Part shown: in pieces, positions 26,859 to 35,755 of the stretch | Position numbering within the stretch: position 1 is the first letter of the stretch | How the letters are laid out: the number at the start of each line of letters is the position of its first letter | From: Paenibacillus polymyxa | GTDB lineage: Bacteria > Bacillota > Bacilli > Paenibacillales > Paenibacillaceae | DNA: 64,000 bases | Direction: 5' to 3' | Assembly (NCBI RefSeq): GCF_015710975.1 | Contig: NZ_CP049783.1 | Location: forward strand, 992,501 to 1,056,500 | Notes under the pieces: model-generated | The model's input: only the letters and a program-made list of their open reading frames with translations | What the model was told of the DNA's origin: nothing | Database searches by the model: none | Program-made: the position numbers and the translations under genes

Positions 26859-28418
26859 TCATCCCCGTTCGTGTGATTTAATGTACTCGGAGGGTGTCAT
26901 ACCTGCCCATTTTTTGAACACCTGGCTAAAATATTGCGCGTTCCCGCCGAAGCCGAACCATTCCGCCAGCTCAAACACCTTTACGTCTCCCGTCTCCCGA
27001 ATATGCTCAGCCGCGCGCTCGATCCGGTAACGGTTAACATAGTGTGAAAAGTTTTCCCCCGTCACTTTTTTGAAGATTTTCCCTAAGTAGTCGGAATTCA
27101 TATAGAGCATTTGACCCGCCACTCCGTTCAGCGAAAGATCGGATTTTCTATAGTTTTGCTCAATAATAGTGATCATTTTATCCACCGTGGAAGATTGGCG
27201 ATATACATTGCTTTTATAATAAATTGCGGTCATTCGTTCGGCGGCTTCCTGTACAAAAGATTTGAGGCATGCCAATGTTTTTTGCTCTGCCAGCACGACC
27301 ATTCGACTCGTGAACGCCGCACGCTCTTCTTCAGGACATATACGAATCATGGCAGCATATAGCTGTAGCACATAAGAACGGGTTACGGAAATTTCCAGCT
27401 TCATACGGGACAGGATGCCGAACAGCCGATCCACTTCCTGTGCAACTTCCTCCCTATTTCCAGCCTTGATCAGCAGACCGAACTTCTCTTCGTCCAGTTC
27501 CAAATCTGCCATCTCCCGGGTGTCATCAGCCGCCAAATCTTCCTTCGTAATGAGGCTGCCCTCCCCGGTGTAAAAGCGGTGATTCATACAATGCAATGTC
27601 TCCCGGTACATCCCCCGCGAATGCTGCATGCTATCCGACTCGCTAACTGCGACGGTCACCTCTAGCTTATAAAAACGGTGGAACGTCGTACGTACCGCTT
27701 CAATCTGTTTCATAAACCCAGACGTGTCATCCGCACTTTCCAGCACAATCAGCAGTTGCCCTTGCATCGTCGTACTGAGCAAGACATGATCCATTAAATC
27801 CCCTGCTATATTTTGCAAAGCAAACAAATGCTCCGGCTCGTGGGACTCCTCTACCCGCAGCAGCAGCATTCGAACCTGCTTATCTTGCAACTCCAGACCG
27901 AACAAACGCTCATAAAAAGCGATATCACGGCTACCGTAAGTTTTATAGGAAATAAACTCCTTCAAAAAATGCTCCTTCACATGCGGCAGCATACGCTGAA
28001 AATCAAGCTTCATCCGGTTCACAAACTGCTTGCGTTCTTCCTGTTCCTCTCGCTCCTGTCCCAGCTCAGTCAGAGCCTCATGAATTTGCCGCTCATTGCA
28101 GGGCTTCAACAAGTAGTGCTTTACCCCGTATTGCATGGCCCGACAGGCATAGTCAAAATCTTTGTAGCCAGACAGCAGAATAAAACGAACGTCTGGAAAA
28201 TGCTCCGTCGTTTTGGCAACGAGTCCGATACCGTCCAGTCCTGGCATGGAAATATCGCTGATCACAAAATCAGGCGGGCTCGCCTGGATCTGATCATATG
28301 CCTCAATCCCATTACGCGCCGTACCTACCAGTTGTGTTCCGGCCTTGCCCCAATCGACCACCTGTGATATGCCTTCCAAAATCATACGCTCATCATCAAC
28401 CAGTAGCACCTTGTACAC
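26859..28418 (-). CDS. Response regulator with AraC-type DNA-binding domain (YesN type)
   Basis: 519 residues. N-terminal receiver: KVLLVDDERMI with phosphoacceptor Asp55 in FVISDISMPG, then LLSGYKDFDYA and YLLKPCN (conserved Lys). A middle linker of about 280 residues follows, and the last 100 residues form two HTH motifs (LSLNGVAGQMLYMNSDYLGKIFKKVTG and KVFELAEWFGFGGNAQYFSQVFKKWAGMTPSEY). Activates the adjacent sugar uptake genes when phosphorylated by the YesM kinase. GTG start; the restored kinase frame would overlap it by about 23 bp. Confidence 0.92.
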   Translation of the reverse strand: MYKVLLVDDERMILEGISQVVDWGKAGTQLVGTARNGIEAYDQIQASPPDFVISDISMPGLDGIGLVAKTTEHFPDVRFILLSGYKDFDYACRAMQYGVKHYLLKPCNERQIHEALTELGQEREEQEERKQFVNRMKLDFQRMLPHVKEHFLKEFISYKTYGSRDIAFYERLFGLELQDKQVRMLLLRVEESHEPEHLFALQNIAGDLMDHVLLSTTMQGQLLIVLESADDTSGFMKQIEAVRTTFHRFYKLEVTVAVSESDSMQHSRGMYRETLHCMNHRFYTGEGSLITKEDLAADDTREMADLELDEEKFGLLIKAGNREEVAQEVDRLFGILSRMKLEISVTRSYVLQLYAAMIRICPEEERAAFTSRMVVLAEQKTLACLKSFVQEAAERMTAIYYKSNVYRQSSTVDKMITIIEQNYRKSDLSLNGVAGQMLYMNSDYLGKIFKKVTGENFSHYVNRYRIERAAEHIRETGDVKVFELAEWFGFGGNAQYFSQVFKKWAGMTPSEYIKSHERG

Positions 28419-28490
28419 GACCCTGATCCCCTTTCACATATGGAATACAGACATGAATTGACGTACCTGTTCCTGACTCGCTGTGCAGTT

Positions 28491-30197
28491 CTATCCCCAA
28501 GGTGTACCAAATGTCAGGTTAATCCGTTCCTGAATATTCGCAAGTCCAATGCCCCGCCCACGGGTTGTGATCTGACCGCTGCGTAGCTTTTCCAAGAAAT
28601 CCGGGCTCATTCCAGGTCCGTCATCTTCAACCCGCAGGAACAGCGCTCCCTCGCTTTCTCTGGCCACAATCGTGATCCGACACGGTTCAATACGCGGCTC
28701 CAGCGCATAATGGATCGCATTCTCCACCAAGGGCTGAAGCGTTAGCTTCGGAATTTGTGCATCCATCAGCTCTTCCGGGACATCGAGATGGAAATCGAGG
28801 CGCTCATCAAAACGTGTTTTTTGGATCGTTACGTAGCTCCTCACGATATCCAGCTCTTTTTGAAGCGGAATCAGCTGCTCTTCAAAACTGACCGTGCTGC
28901 GTAGTAAAAAAGCAAGGGCTTCCACCATCTCTGAAATCCGGTCCTGCTTATTGGCCTTGGCGAGCCAGTTCACAGATTCTAACGTATTGTACAGAAAATG
29001 TGGATTAATCTGTGCCTGTAGCGCCTTTAGCTCTGTTTCCCGCAGCAATAGCTGCTTGGCAACATTCTCATTAATAAGCTCGCGGATACGGCGGATCATC
29101 TTCTTATACGTCCGATGCAAGAGACCAACCTCATCCTGTGTGGAAAGGGGTACCGCCCCAAGCGCTTCCTCTTCCAGACGGTCGAGGTCGCCTTTTTCTA
29201 TTTTACGCATGTTCTGGATCAACTGAACAATCGGTTGAGTAATGCTGCCCGACAGCCTCGCGCCCAGCGCCAATGCAATAAGCAGCATAATGACAAAAAT
29301 AGCGCTTACAATTTCTTTGATTATCGTAATACTTCGAAACATATCATCAAAGGGAGTCATATGTAAATACGTCCAGCCCGTATATGAGGATTTAATCTGA
29401 GCAGCAAAAAAGGTTCCGCCTGTATAGGTCGCGATCCCGTAAGGCTGCTTCCGCGCAAGCTCTGCCTGAATATCGCTCTCACTCAAAAGCGGTGTTTCGG
29501 GATAAATCATCCGTCTTCCGTCTGTAATCATCAACTGTCCGTCACGGCCGGAAGTCTGCACTCGATCCGCTACAATCCGGTCAATTCGTACACGAATCGC
29601 AAGCGTGCCGAGCCCGTTCAGCGTAAAATTGGAATCGGTAAAGGATTTGAATTGCCGCGCTGCCAGCAAGGAGGAGTGACCTGCCGCATACCATGCATGG
29701 GAGCCGTCATATTCGTCTGCCAACTCCGACAGGGTGGATCGAAGCTCTTGGGGGATACCTTCGCGGTTGCCCGCACTCATGACCTGTCCCTCTTTGTCGA
29801 TCACCATCATAGAATAGACATAGGTTTCAGAGCCGGCGAAGGCAATAAGCCTATTCGTTATTTTTTTGCGCAGTACCGTTTTGACATAAGGTGATGTTTC
29901 CTTTTCCAATTGGAGCAAATAACGCTGAAGCTGCTCGTCCGTTATTACCTTAAACGTAACTTTTTCAACATCCTTCAGTTCATTTTCAATGCCAATCGAA
30001 GAAATATTGAGTACTTCAGATGTCTTTTTATACATTTGATTATCATAAATATGAAATACGTATTTAAGTATGACTGCAACAACCGCAAAGTTAACCAGCA
30101 TGAGCACCGTAATCAGCAGTACCATCTTATGATGGATTCCAGCATTTTTGTAAGCGCTCTTAAAATAGGTGATCAGTACACGTCGCCTCCTTCGCAC
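28491..30197 (-). CDS. Sensor histidine kinase (YesM type), C-terminus frameshifted
   Basis: 568 residues as read: membrane helix near residue 25-45, extracellular sensor, second helix about 285-305, HAMP, His_kinase block (LKALQAQINPHFLYNTLESVNWLA) and ATPase motifs (PLVENAIHYAL, VEDDGPGM, RGRGIGLANI). It stops early at FGTPWG. Adding one G to the four-G run at 28495-28498 would continue IELHSESGTGTSIHVCIPY and end at about 28396 inside the yesN start, the usual YesM ending. Start is unclear: AAGGAGG is followed nine bases later by CTG (30174-30176) rather than ATG; the GTG at 30197 overlaps the ribosome site. Confidence 0.88.
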   Translation of the reverse strand: MRRRRRVLITYFKSAYKNAGIHHKMVLLITVLMLVNFAVVAVILKYVFHIYDNQMYKKTSEVLNISSIGIENELKDVEKVTFKVITDEQLQRYLLQLEKETSPYVKTVLRKKITNRLIAFAGSETYVYSMMVIDKEGQVMSAGNREGIPQELRSTLSELADEYDGSHAWYAAGHSSLLAARQFKSFTDSNFTLNGLGTLAIRVRIDRIVADRVQTSGRDGQLMITDGRRMIYPETPLLSESDIQAELARKQPYGIATYTGGTFFAAQIKSSYTGWTYLHMTPFDDMFRSITIIKEIVSAIFVIMLLIALALGARLSGSITQPIVQLIQNMRKIEKGDLDRLEEEALGAVPLSTQDEVGLLHRTYKKMIRRIRELINENVAKQLLLRETELKALQAQINPHFLYNTLESVNWLAKANKQDRISEMVEALAFLLRSTVSFEEQLIPLQKELDIVRSYVTIQKTRFDERLDFHLDVPEELMDAQIPKLTLQPLVENAIHYALEPRIEPCRITIVARESEGALFLRVEDDGPGMSPDFLEKLRSGQITTRGRGIGLANIQERINLTFGTPWG

Positions 30198-30244
30198 GTC
30201 CTGCCCGTCCAGCTCAAAATGGAGAAAACTCTATATATTATACA

Positions 30245-30282
30245 AAATACCCCATGCCTTGGTCATTCGGCAAGAGGTATTT
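30245..30282 (-). terminator. Terminator after the suhB-linked small gene
   Basis: AAATACC/GGTATTT stem with inner TGCC/GGCA pair, then TTTTGTATAAT on the minus strand; it sits just upstream of the kinase gene. Confidence 0.55.
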
Positions 30283-30290
30283 GGGCTTGC

Positions 30291-30533
30291 TTAGCGTTGA
30301 TCGGTTGCTTTCGATTTGTCCGCCTTGCTCATATATTCGTCATATCGGTCATCAAGCTCACGTGCCATATTCCGGTATTTACGCGTCTCCTCGACAATAG
30401 GGTCCATTTGAGTCTGAACCCGCACCTCATATTTGGGACTGAGTCGTTCCCGTTTTTTGGCCTCATTCTCACGAATTTCGCCTTCCGTCAGCAGTTCACT
30501 GAGCTGGCGTTCCAATTCTTCGGACTGGCTCAT
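30291..30533 (-). CDS. Small charged coiled-coil protein of unknown function
   Basis: 80 residues, highly charged and helical throughout (SEELERQLSELLTEGEIRENEAKKRERL, then MARELDDRYDEYMSKADKSK), no membrane segment or cysteine. AAGGAGGAA ribosome site is strong, so it is a real gene. Only 37 bp after suhB and probably co-transcribed with it. I do not recognise the family. Confidence 0.75.
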   Translation of the reverse strand: MSQSEELERQLSELLTEGEIRENEAKKRERLSPKYEVRVQTQMDPIVEETRKYRNMARELDDRYDEYMSKADKSKATDQR

Positions 30534-30570
30534 CGCGATTTCCTCCTTCAGAATGATGGTGTACGTAGTA

Positions 30571-31509
30571 TTATAACCCGGTTGCGTCTGCTTCTTTCAG
30601 CACTTGAATAAGTTGAGAATGAATAGCTGTATTCGTAGCTACAATATGCCGTACACTCAGGTCATAAGGTTGGCCCAATGTGTCCGTAATGGTACCTCCT
30701 GATTCCTGTACCAGCAAAGCGCCCGCTGCCACATCCCAGGCATTCAAACCGATTTCGCAATAAGCAGACAAACGTCCCGACGCCACATAAGCCAGATGCA
30801 ACGCTGCCGACCCGAGCGCCCGAATGCCGCGTACCTGAGGTGTAAGAACCTGCGTAATTCTCATATTCAACGGTTGTGCATACGTACGATCCGGCGGGAA
30901 ACCGATGCACACCAGGCTATCTCCCAGCGTCTCTTCTCTCGATGCTTGCATGCGATTGCCGTGGACATATGCGCCTTTTCCTTTTTCCGCTACAAACATT
31001 TCATCACGGGACGGATCATAAATTACCCCGACAATCACTTCACCACGATGAGCCAAGGCAATAGACACACTGTAGTACGGCAGACTGTGCACGAAATTGG
31101 TAGTGCCGTCTACCGGATCAATAATCCATAAATATTCCTCTTCACGGGCAGCTTCTAATGCTCGGGCTGAAGCTTCGGCTCCCGGCTCTACCCCTTCTTC
31201 ACCCAAGATGGCATGATCGGGAAAATGGGTGAGAATGAGTCTACGAATCATCTGTTCTGCACCTTTATCTACCTCGGTCACTAGATCGGTCGGCGACTGC
31301 TTGGTATTCAATTGTTCAACTGTGCCCAGCCTGCTTTTAATCCATTCCCCGGCTTTGGATGCCGCATTAATAGCCACGGCCGTATAGCTTTTTCCTGATA
31401 CGATATAGGGAACCTTTTCGTTTTCATGTTCGTTCAACGTGTTCACTCTACTTTCTATATCATTGTTACGTGGTTTACGAGCCTGCCCAACAGACATTCT
31501 CTTAACCAT
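30571..31509 (-). CDS. suhB: Inositol monophosphatase family protein
   Basis: Up to 312 residues. Metal-dependent phosphatase motifs are complete: ILGEEGVEPG, WIIDPVDGTTNFVHSLPYY and the second metal site NAWDVAAGALLVQESGG. The family is usually about 265 residues; the extra N-terminal 30-40 residues may be an over-long start, because no clear ribosome site precedes ATG at 31509 or 31497, or may be real. Hydrolyses inositol phosphates and possibly other sugar phosphates. Operon with the small coiled-coil gene. Confidence 0.9.
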   Translation of the reverse strand: MVKRMSVGQARKPRNNDIESRVNTLNEHENEKVPYIVSGKSYTAVAINAASKAGEWIKSRLGTVEQLNTKQSPTDLVTEVDKGAEQMIRRLILTHFPDHAILGEEGVEPGAEASARALEAAREEEYLWIIDPVDGTTNFVHSLPYYSVSIALAHRGEVIVGVIYDPSRDEMFVAEKGKGAYVHGNRMQASREETLGDSLVCIGFPPDRTYAQPLNMRITQVLTPQVRGIRALGSAALHLAYVASGRLSAYCEIGLNAWDVAAGALLVQESGGTITDTLGQPYDLSVRHIVATNTAIHSQLIQVLKEADATGL

Positions 31510-31610
31510 CTCTGTTTCAGTACAAGTTTGCTAGTTTACACATTCTAGTATACACAATAAGCTTCATAAAGTTTCTCCATATGGAAGCTTTATCCGCGAA
31601 ATACTGCTTT

Positions 31611-32612
31611 CTAAGGCGTAATTTCTATGGAGGCCCCATCCAACACTTTGACCCCGTTATCTTCCTGAAGACGCAGTTCATTCATTAATCCGAACAACGC
31701 TTCATCCTTAAGTTTGGCTTCAAGCATGACATCAATCCGATCCGTATATCCAGCAATATTACGCAGAAAGGTCAGCAATGGCTCCATCAGAACACCGTCT
31801 GCATGACCACGAGGGTCTTTTTCACTTTTGGGACTGGACGCATGAATTTTGGGCGGCAATGGATGATCCGCAGAAGATCCGGCTTGGGCCAATTCCCCTT
31901 TCCAGGTATCCAATATATCCGGCCAAAGCTCCCACGGCTTCTCTCCCTCGTTATTGACCCATTGATGATGAATATCAAGAACCATCGGCAAGCCTGTTAT
32001 TTTGCAAGCTTCCAGTGTTTCCACCGCATTGAACGTTTTATCATCATTTTCCAATGTTAACCGTTCTCTTAATGAAAGATCCAGCGCACTAACCTGCTCT
32101 ACAAAACGCTGACCTGAGGTCACCTTATCTCCGTATGCACCACCAATATGAATGTTGTTCTTGGCTTCGGCACCAAGTCCCATAGCCTCTAGCATCGCCA
32201 CGTGGTACTTCAGATCATGAATAGAGCTTTGCAACACTTCAGGACGGGGAGTGCTCAGCACTGTAAAATGATCGGGGTGAAACGATACCCTCATCTTATT
32301 CGCCTTGACATAGTCCCCCACCTCTGCAAAATCAGCAGCAAGCGCCTGAAATGGGTCCCAATCCCTCAGATCTTGATGGGTCGCAAGCGGAATCAGCTTG
32401 GATGAGAAACGATAGACCTGAATATCACTCGCACGATTATGACGCAGCAGCCTCAATGTATTATGGAGATTTTCGGCTGCAATCCGTTCTAACTTACGGA
32501 TCGCGGCTTCTCGGTCTCCGATCTTGTTAAAGCTGGCCATGGTCATGGTTTTAGAAGGGGATGCATTTTGCACGGTGACCGACATGGCAACATAACCGAA
32601 CCTTACGATCAT
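31611..32612 (-). CDS. uvsE: UV damage endonuclease (UVDE)
   Basis: 333 residues. TIM-barrel nuclease that nicks DNA 5' to UV photoproducts, independent of UvrABC; common in spore-formers. Family features: VRFGYVAMS at the N-terminus, NLHNTLRLLRHN, VSFHPDHFTVLS, HIGGAYGDK, TLENDDKTF and MVLDIHHQW, supplying the metal-binding histidines and acidic residues. A good GGAAGGA ribosome site fixes the start. Monocistronic. Confidence 0.95.
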   Translation of the reverse strand: MIVRFGYVAMSVTVQNASPSKTMTMASFNKIGDREAAIRKLERIAAENLHNTLRLLRHNRASDIQVYRFSSKLIPLATHQDLRDWDPFQALAADFAEVGDYVKANKMRVSFHPDHFTVLSTPRPEVLQSSIHDLKYHVAMLEAMGLGAEAKNNIHIGGAYGDKVTSGQRFVEQVSALDLSLRERLTLENDDKTFNAVETLEACKITGLPMVLDIHHQWVNNEGEKPWELWPDILDTWKGELAQAGSSADHPLPPKIHASSPKSEKDPRGHADGVLMEPLLTFLRNIAGYTDRIDVMLEAKLKDEALFGLMNELRLQEDNGVKVLDGASIEITP

Positions 32613-32751
32613 AGATGTCCTTCCTTTCAGCAGTTTGCAGTAGATGGCAAGGCCGATTTCATTCTGTGACCTAAACCCCTTTTCTACTGATCATACCCGG
32701 AAAAGCACCTGCTGATTCGGTGTATTGCACAAAAATGTAAGAAACAAACAG

Positions 32752-33075
32752 CTAGGATTGCTGCTGTGCTCCAAAAAACATTTCATCCGCCAATGCGGTC
32801 TGAATTCTTGATTCCTCTTCATTCAGCTTACGGATGAGAGTCATTTCTACCTCGGTCACTTCGTCACCTTGGAAATTGATTTCGGCGATACAGCCCACAA
32901 TCTGAACGATGGCTACTGCCACGTTGTCCACGCTGTAAGCGATGACCTTCTGTCCTGTCGGAAAAACGCGCAGGCCGGATTTAACCATTTTGCCACGTCC
33001 ATATTCCAGCAGTTCATAAAGTTCTTGTTCACTCTTGAATTTGCACACCGAGTTAAATTCAGTTTGAAAGCCCAT
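32752..33075 (-). CDS. Conserved hypothetical protein, small beta-rich
   Basis: 107 residues beginning MGFQTEFNSVCKFKSEQELYEL. The LRVFPTGQKVIAYSVDN and ITLIRKLNEEE-like parts suggest a small beta-barrel-like cytosolic protein; the start resembles DUF2584-type Bacillus proteins but I am not sure. AAAGGTGG ribosome site upstream. Lies between ddl and uvsE on the same strand. No function assigned. Confidence 0.65.
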   Translation of the reverse strand: MGFQTEFNSVCKFKSEQELYELLEYGRGKMVKSGLRVFPTGQKVIAYSVDNVAVAIVQIVGCIAEINFQGDEVTEVEMTLIRKLNEEESRIQTALADEMFFGAQQQS

Positions 33076-33144
33076 GTGTAGCCGCCACCTTTCATACTTA
33101 AGGGTTTGGTAAAATGTTCAAGTCTATCAATGTATATGAACAAA

Positions 33145-33167
33145 AAGGAGAGTGATCAGCTCCCCTT
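33145..33167 (-). terminator. ddl terminator
   Basis: AAGGGGAG paired with CTCTCCTT on the minus strand followed by TTTTG, 10 bp past the ddl stop. Confidence 0.6.
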
Positions 33168-33177
33168 CGTTTTTCGT

Positions 33178-34266
33178 TTATGAGTTCTCATAGTGCAGTG
33201 CCGACCTGCGCTCATAACGCTCCAGTGCAAGAGCAATCATGCGATCCAGCAGACTTACATAGGATACGCCGGTTTCTCTCCACAATAATGGATACATGCT
33301 GAACGGTGTAAAGCCAGGCATTGTATTCACTTCATTAATAAGGATATGTCCATCTGAGCGTCTGACGAAGAAATCGGCACGGGAAATCCCGCAACCTTCC
33401 AGAGCACGGAAAGCTTGCAATGCGGCTTCACGGATACGATCTGCCACTTCCTCGTCCAGTGGTGCCGGGATGAGCATTTCCGATTGACCATCGGTATATT
33501 TGGCAGCATAGTCGTAGTAATCACTCGACGACACAATTTCACCCGGTACCGAGGCAATCGGCTCGTCATTGCCAAGTACGCTGACTTCAATCTCACGGGC
33601 ATCGACGTACTCCTCCACAATCACCTTCAGGTCAAATTGCAGAGCCAGATCAACAGCCTTTTCCAGTTCTTCTCGGTTACTCGCTTTGGAAATACCAACA
33701 CTCGATCCCAGATTGGCTGGTTTGACAAAGCAAGGATAACCCAACTCAGTCTCTATGTTACGCACCAAGTCATGACCGGTTTGTGCCCACTGTGTACTAT
33801 TAAAATAGCAGTATTTCACTTGCGGCAATCCTGCATGCTCAAACAGCTTCTTCATGACGCCTTTATCCATACCTGCTGCCGAAGCCAGCACGCCTGCCCC
33901 GACATAGGGCATATCAGCCATTTCGAACAGACCCTGAATCGTTCCGTCCTCGCCAAAGGTGCCGTGCAGCAGCGGAAACAGTACATCCAGCGTCTGCTCT
34001 CCATACAGCTTACCGAACAACGTATCTAATGCCGCCTTGGTGCCACCCTCAGCGTGCTCCAGCTTCAATTGGTCTACAGTAGTCAGAGGCGCACTTAACA
34101 GCGTCCCCCTACGCCAATCGCCAGCCTTCGTAATATAAAAAGGAATAATCTCGTATTTCTCATAGTTAAAAGCGTTCATTACCGCATACGCCGTTTGCAG
34201 CGATACCTCATGTTCGCCCGATTTACCACCGTACACCAGCCCTACGGTCAATTTTTGATTTGCCAT
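33178..34266 (-). CDS. ddl: D-alanine--D-alanine ligase
   Basis: 362 residues; joins two D-alanines for peptidoglycan. ATP-grasp motifs are complete: VYGGKSGEHEVSLQTA near the start, FPLLHGTFGEDGTIQG, CFVKPANLGSSVGISK, EEYVDAREIEVSVLG and NEVNTMPGFTPFSMYPLLW. YDYAAKYTDG in the omega loop carries the tyrosine associated with D-Ala rather than D-lactate as second substrate, so it is not a vancomycin-resistance type ligase. ATG at 34266 has a GGAGG site; an upstream ATG lacks one. Length fits the long DdlA form. Confidence 0.96.
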   Translation of the reverse strand: MANQKLTVGLVYGGKSGEHEVSLQTAYAVMNAFNYEKYEIIPFYITKAGDWRRGTLLSAPLTTVDQLKLEHAEGGTKAALDTLFGKLYGEQTLDVLFPLLHGTFGEDGTIQGLFEMADMPYVGAGVLASAAGMDKGVMKKLFEHAGLPQVKYCYFNSTQWAQTGHDLVRNIETELGYPCFVKPANLGSSVGISKASNREELEKAVDLALQFDLKVIVEEYVDAREIEVSVLGNDEPIASVPGEIVSSSDYYDYAAKYTDGQSEMLIPAPLDEEVADRIREAALQAFRALEGCGISRADFFVRRSDGHILINEVNTMPGFTPFSMYPLLWRETGVSYVSLLDRMIALALERYERRSALHYENS

Positions 34267-34339
34267 GCCTATCCTCCGCTTTCCTGCTTTCGTCATTGTG
34301 CCTGATTTGCTTCACTGTACCTGTTATCCATCATCTCAT

Positions 34340-35335
34340 TTAAAAATAGTCGGCGATGTGATAAAAGCGATATACCGTATTGTCCGTCCACGCATACGAA
34401 TTTTTATAGTCCCAATAACGATGTCTGGAGCTTACCGTATGTGCATTGACTAGCGGCATGCCGCCAGCATCAAAGGCCGTTACCACCGTGCTGTGCTGGA
34501 AAGTTCCGTCACCATCCCAATCATAAAAAATGACGTCCCCCAGCATGAGCTGCTCCGGTCGACTCACCTGCTCTGCGGTCAACCCCCAGGAGCTGGAGCC
34601 CAAATACCGCTCCAAACTGTTGGAAACCGCCCAGCTATAGCTCCACAGCTCACGTCCGGCGACCCGTCCTTTATACCACCAGCCCGATTCTCTTTTACCA
34701 GTATAGTGGATCGGTGCACCACCTGCAAAGAGGCACTGCGAGATATAATTGGTGCAATCCACGTCAAACGCCTCAAACTCCGGGTTAAAGTTATCCCACC
34801 ACTGATCTGCATAGGCCGCTGCTTCTTCACGGCGATATCGGCTGGGACGTGCTGATGAGCCGAAGCCCAGCACACCACGATTCAGCAGCGGCAGACTTCC
34901 TCCCTGATTAAAAGACGCTTGTTCAAAAGGAACCTCTCCTCCCGCCGGCTTTCTTTCTGCCGGATCGCGCTCGATCCTCGTCACCTGCCAGGCTTCGCCC
35001 TCGCGTGTAAACGTTAGACGCTCCCGTTCAATCCGATCCTCCCGGTGCGTCATCCCGCCCTTCTCATAAAAGAGCCGCACATGCAGTTGTACATCGACCA
35101 CTGCCTCATCTGGTGTATCCTGCACTATTCGTAACGGCTTGGCGCGTGTCTCGCTGCGCAGGGGAACAGCGTCCCGTTCGTTGTACCACTGCTCCAATCT
35201 GGCCGCACGTGCCGCCCGCTCCATTCGCTGGCCCACCTCCAGGTACTCATCCGGCTGTGGTACACCATTTACCTCACTGCGATTGTACTGATTCACATAA
35301 GCAAAAAGGGCCTGTTTCCATTCCCGCTCCCCCAT
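34340..35335 (-). CDS. Putative amidase-domain protein (amidase_6 family)
   Basis: 331 residues. The C-terminal 170 residues form the putative amidase domain: YRREEAAAYADQWWDNFNPEFEAFDVDCTNYISQCLFAGGAP, LMLGDVIFYDWDGDG, HSTVVTAFDAGGMPLVNAHT, with Cys and His matching the papain-like NlpC/P60-type core. The N-terminal half carries an uncharacterised beta domain (VVDVQLHVRLFYEKGG). No signal peptide, which argues against secretion; may act in the mother cell or forespore. AATGGAGGG ribosome site. Upstream of ddl by 73 bp on the same strand. Confidence 0.85.
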   Translation of the reverse strand: MGEREWKQALFAYVNQYNRSEVNGVPQPDEYLEVGQRMERAARAARLEQWYNERDAVPLRSETRAKPLRIVQDTPDEAVVDVQLHVRLFYEKGGMTHREDRIERERLTFTREGEAWQVTRIERDPAERKPAGGEVPFEQASFNQGGSLPLLNRGVLGFGSSARPSRYRREEAAAYADQWWDNFNPEFEAFDVDCTNYISQCLFAGGAPIHYTGKRESGWWYKGRVAGRELWSYSWAVSNSLERYLGSSSWGLTAEQVSRPEQLMLGDVIFYDWDGDGTFQHSTVVTAFDAGGMPLVNAHTVSSRHRYWDYKNSYAWTDNTVYRFYHIADYF

Positions 35336-35534
35336 CCCTATCCCTCCATTTTTCGTCTCGCTATCCTTATTCGGGGATAACCACGCTGATATATAACTTC
35401 CTCTTCCTTCTCTGGTCGGATATGCTCTCTATCTATAAGTATGAATCTCTAAAGCTTGGTATGAACATCGAAACGCAGGGGAACCGAACGTTTTATTTTC
35501 CAGTCTGAACACGCATAATTTAGGTCAAAAAAAC
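35336..35534. other. Intergenic region upstream of the acnA promoter
   Basis: 199 bp between the divergent amidase and aconitase genes. I see no gene, and no clear -35/-10 for the amidase gene. The acnA promoter follows at 35535. Confidence 0.4.
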
Positions 35535-35563
35535 TTTACGGAACCGTCTGAAAACGGTATACT
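35535..35563 (+). promoter_or_regulatory. Sigma-A promoter of acnA
   Basis: TTTACG (35535-35540), 17 bp, TATACT (35558-35563). ACCGT-N6-ACGGT (35543-35558) lies in the spacer and could be a weak operator. The leader to the start is long, about 185 nt. Confidence 0.65.
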
Positions 35564-35755
35564 TAATCCAAAAGAAATCATTTTGAAATCATGTTTCATC
35601 TAATGAAACGAATTACATTCATCTCAACCTCTTAACTTACAATGTACCACTGAAGATGAAATTGAGAACGCAACCAATTAAAACCAAATGTGCATGACGT
35701 CGAAAAAAGACATCCCTATTTTCCCGCAAGCATCCACTTCAAGGAGGTAATACTT

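Noticed and set aside
35690..35755. N-terminal extension of aconitase from an upstream ATG
   Set aside because: No ribosome site there; AAGGAGG directly precedes ATG at 35756, which matches the usual protein start.
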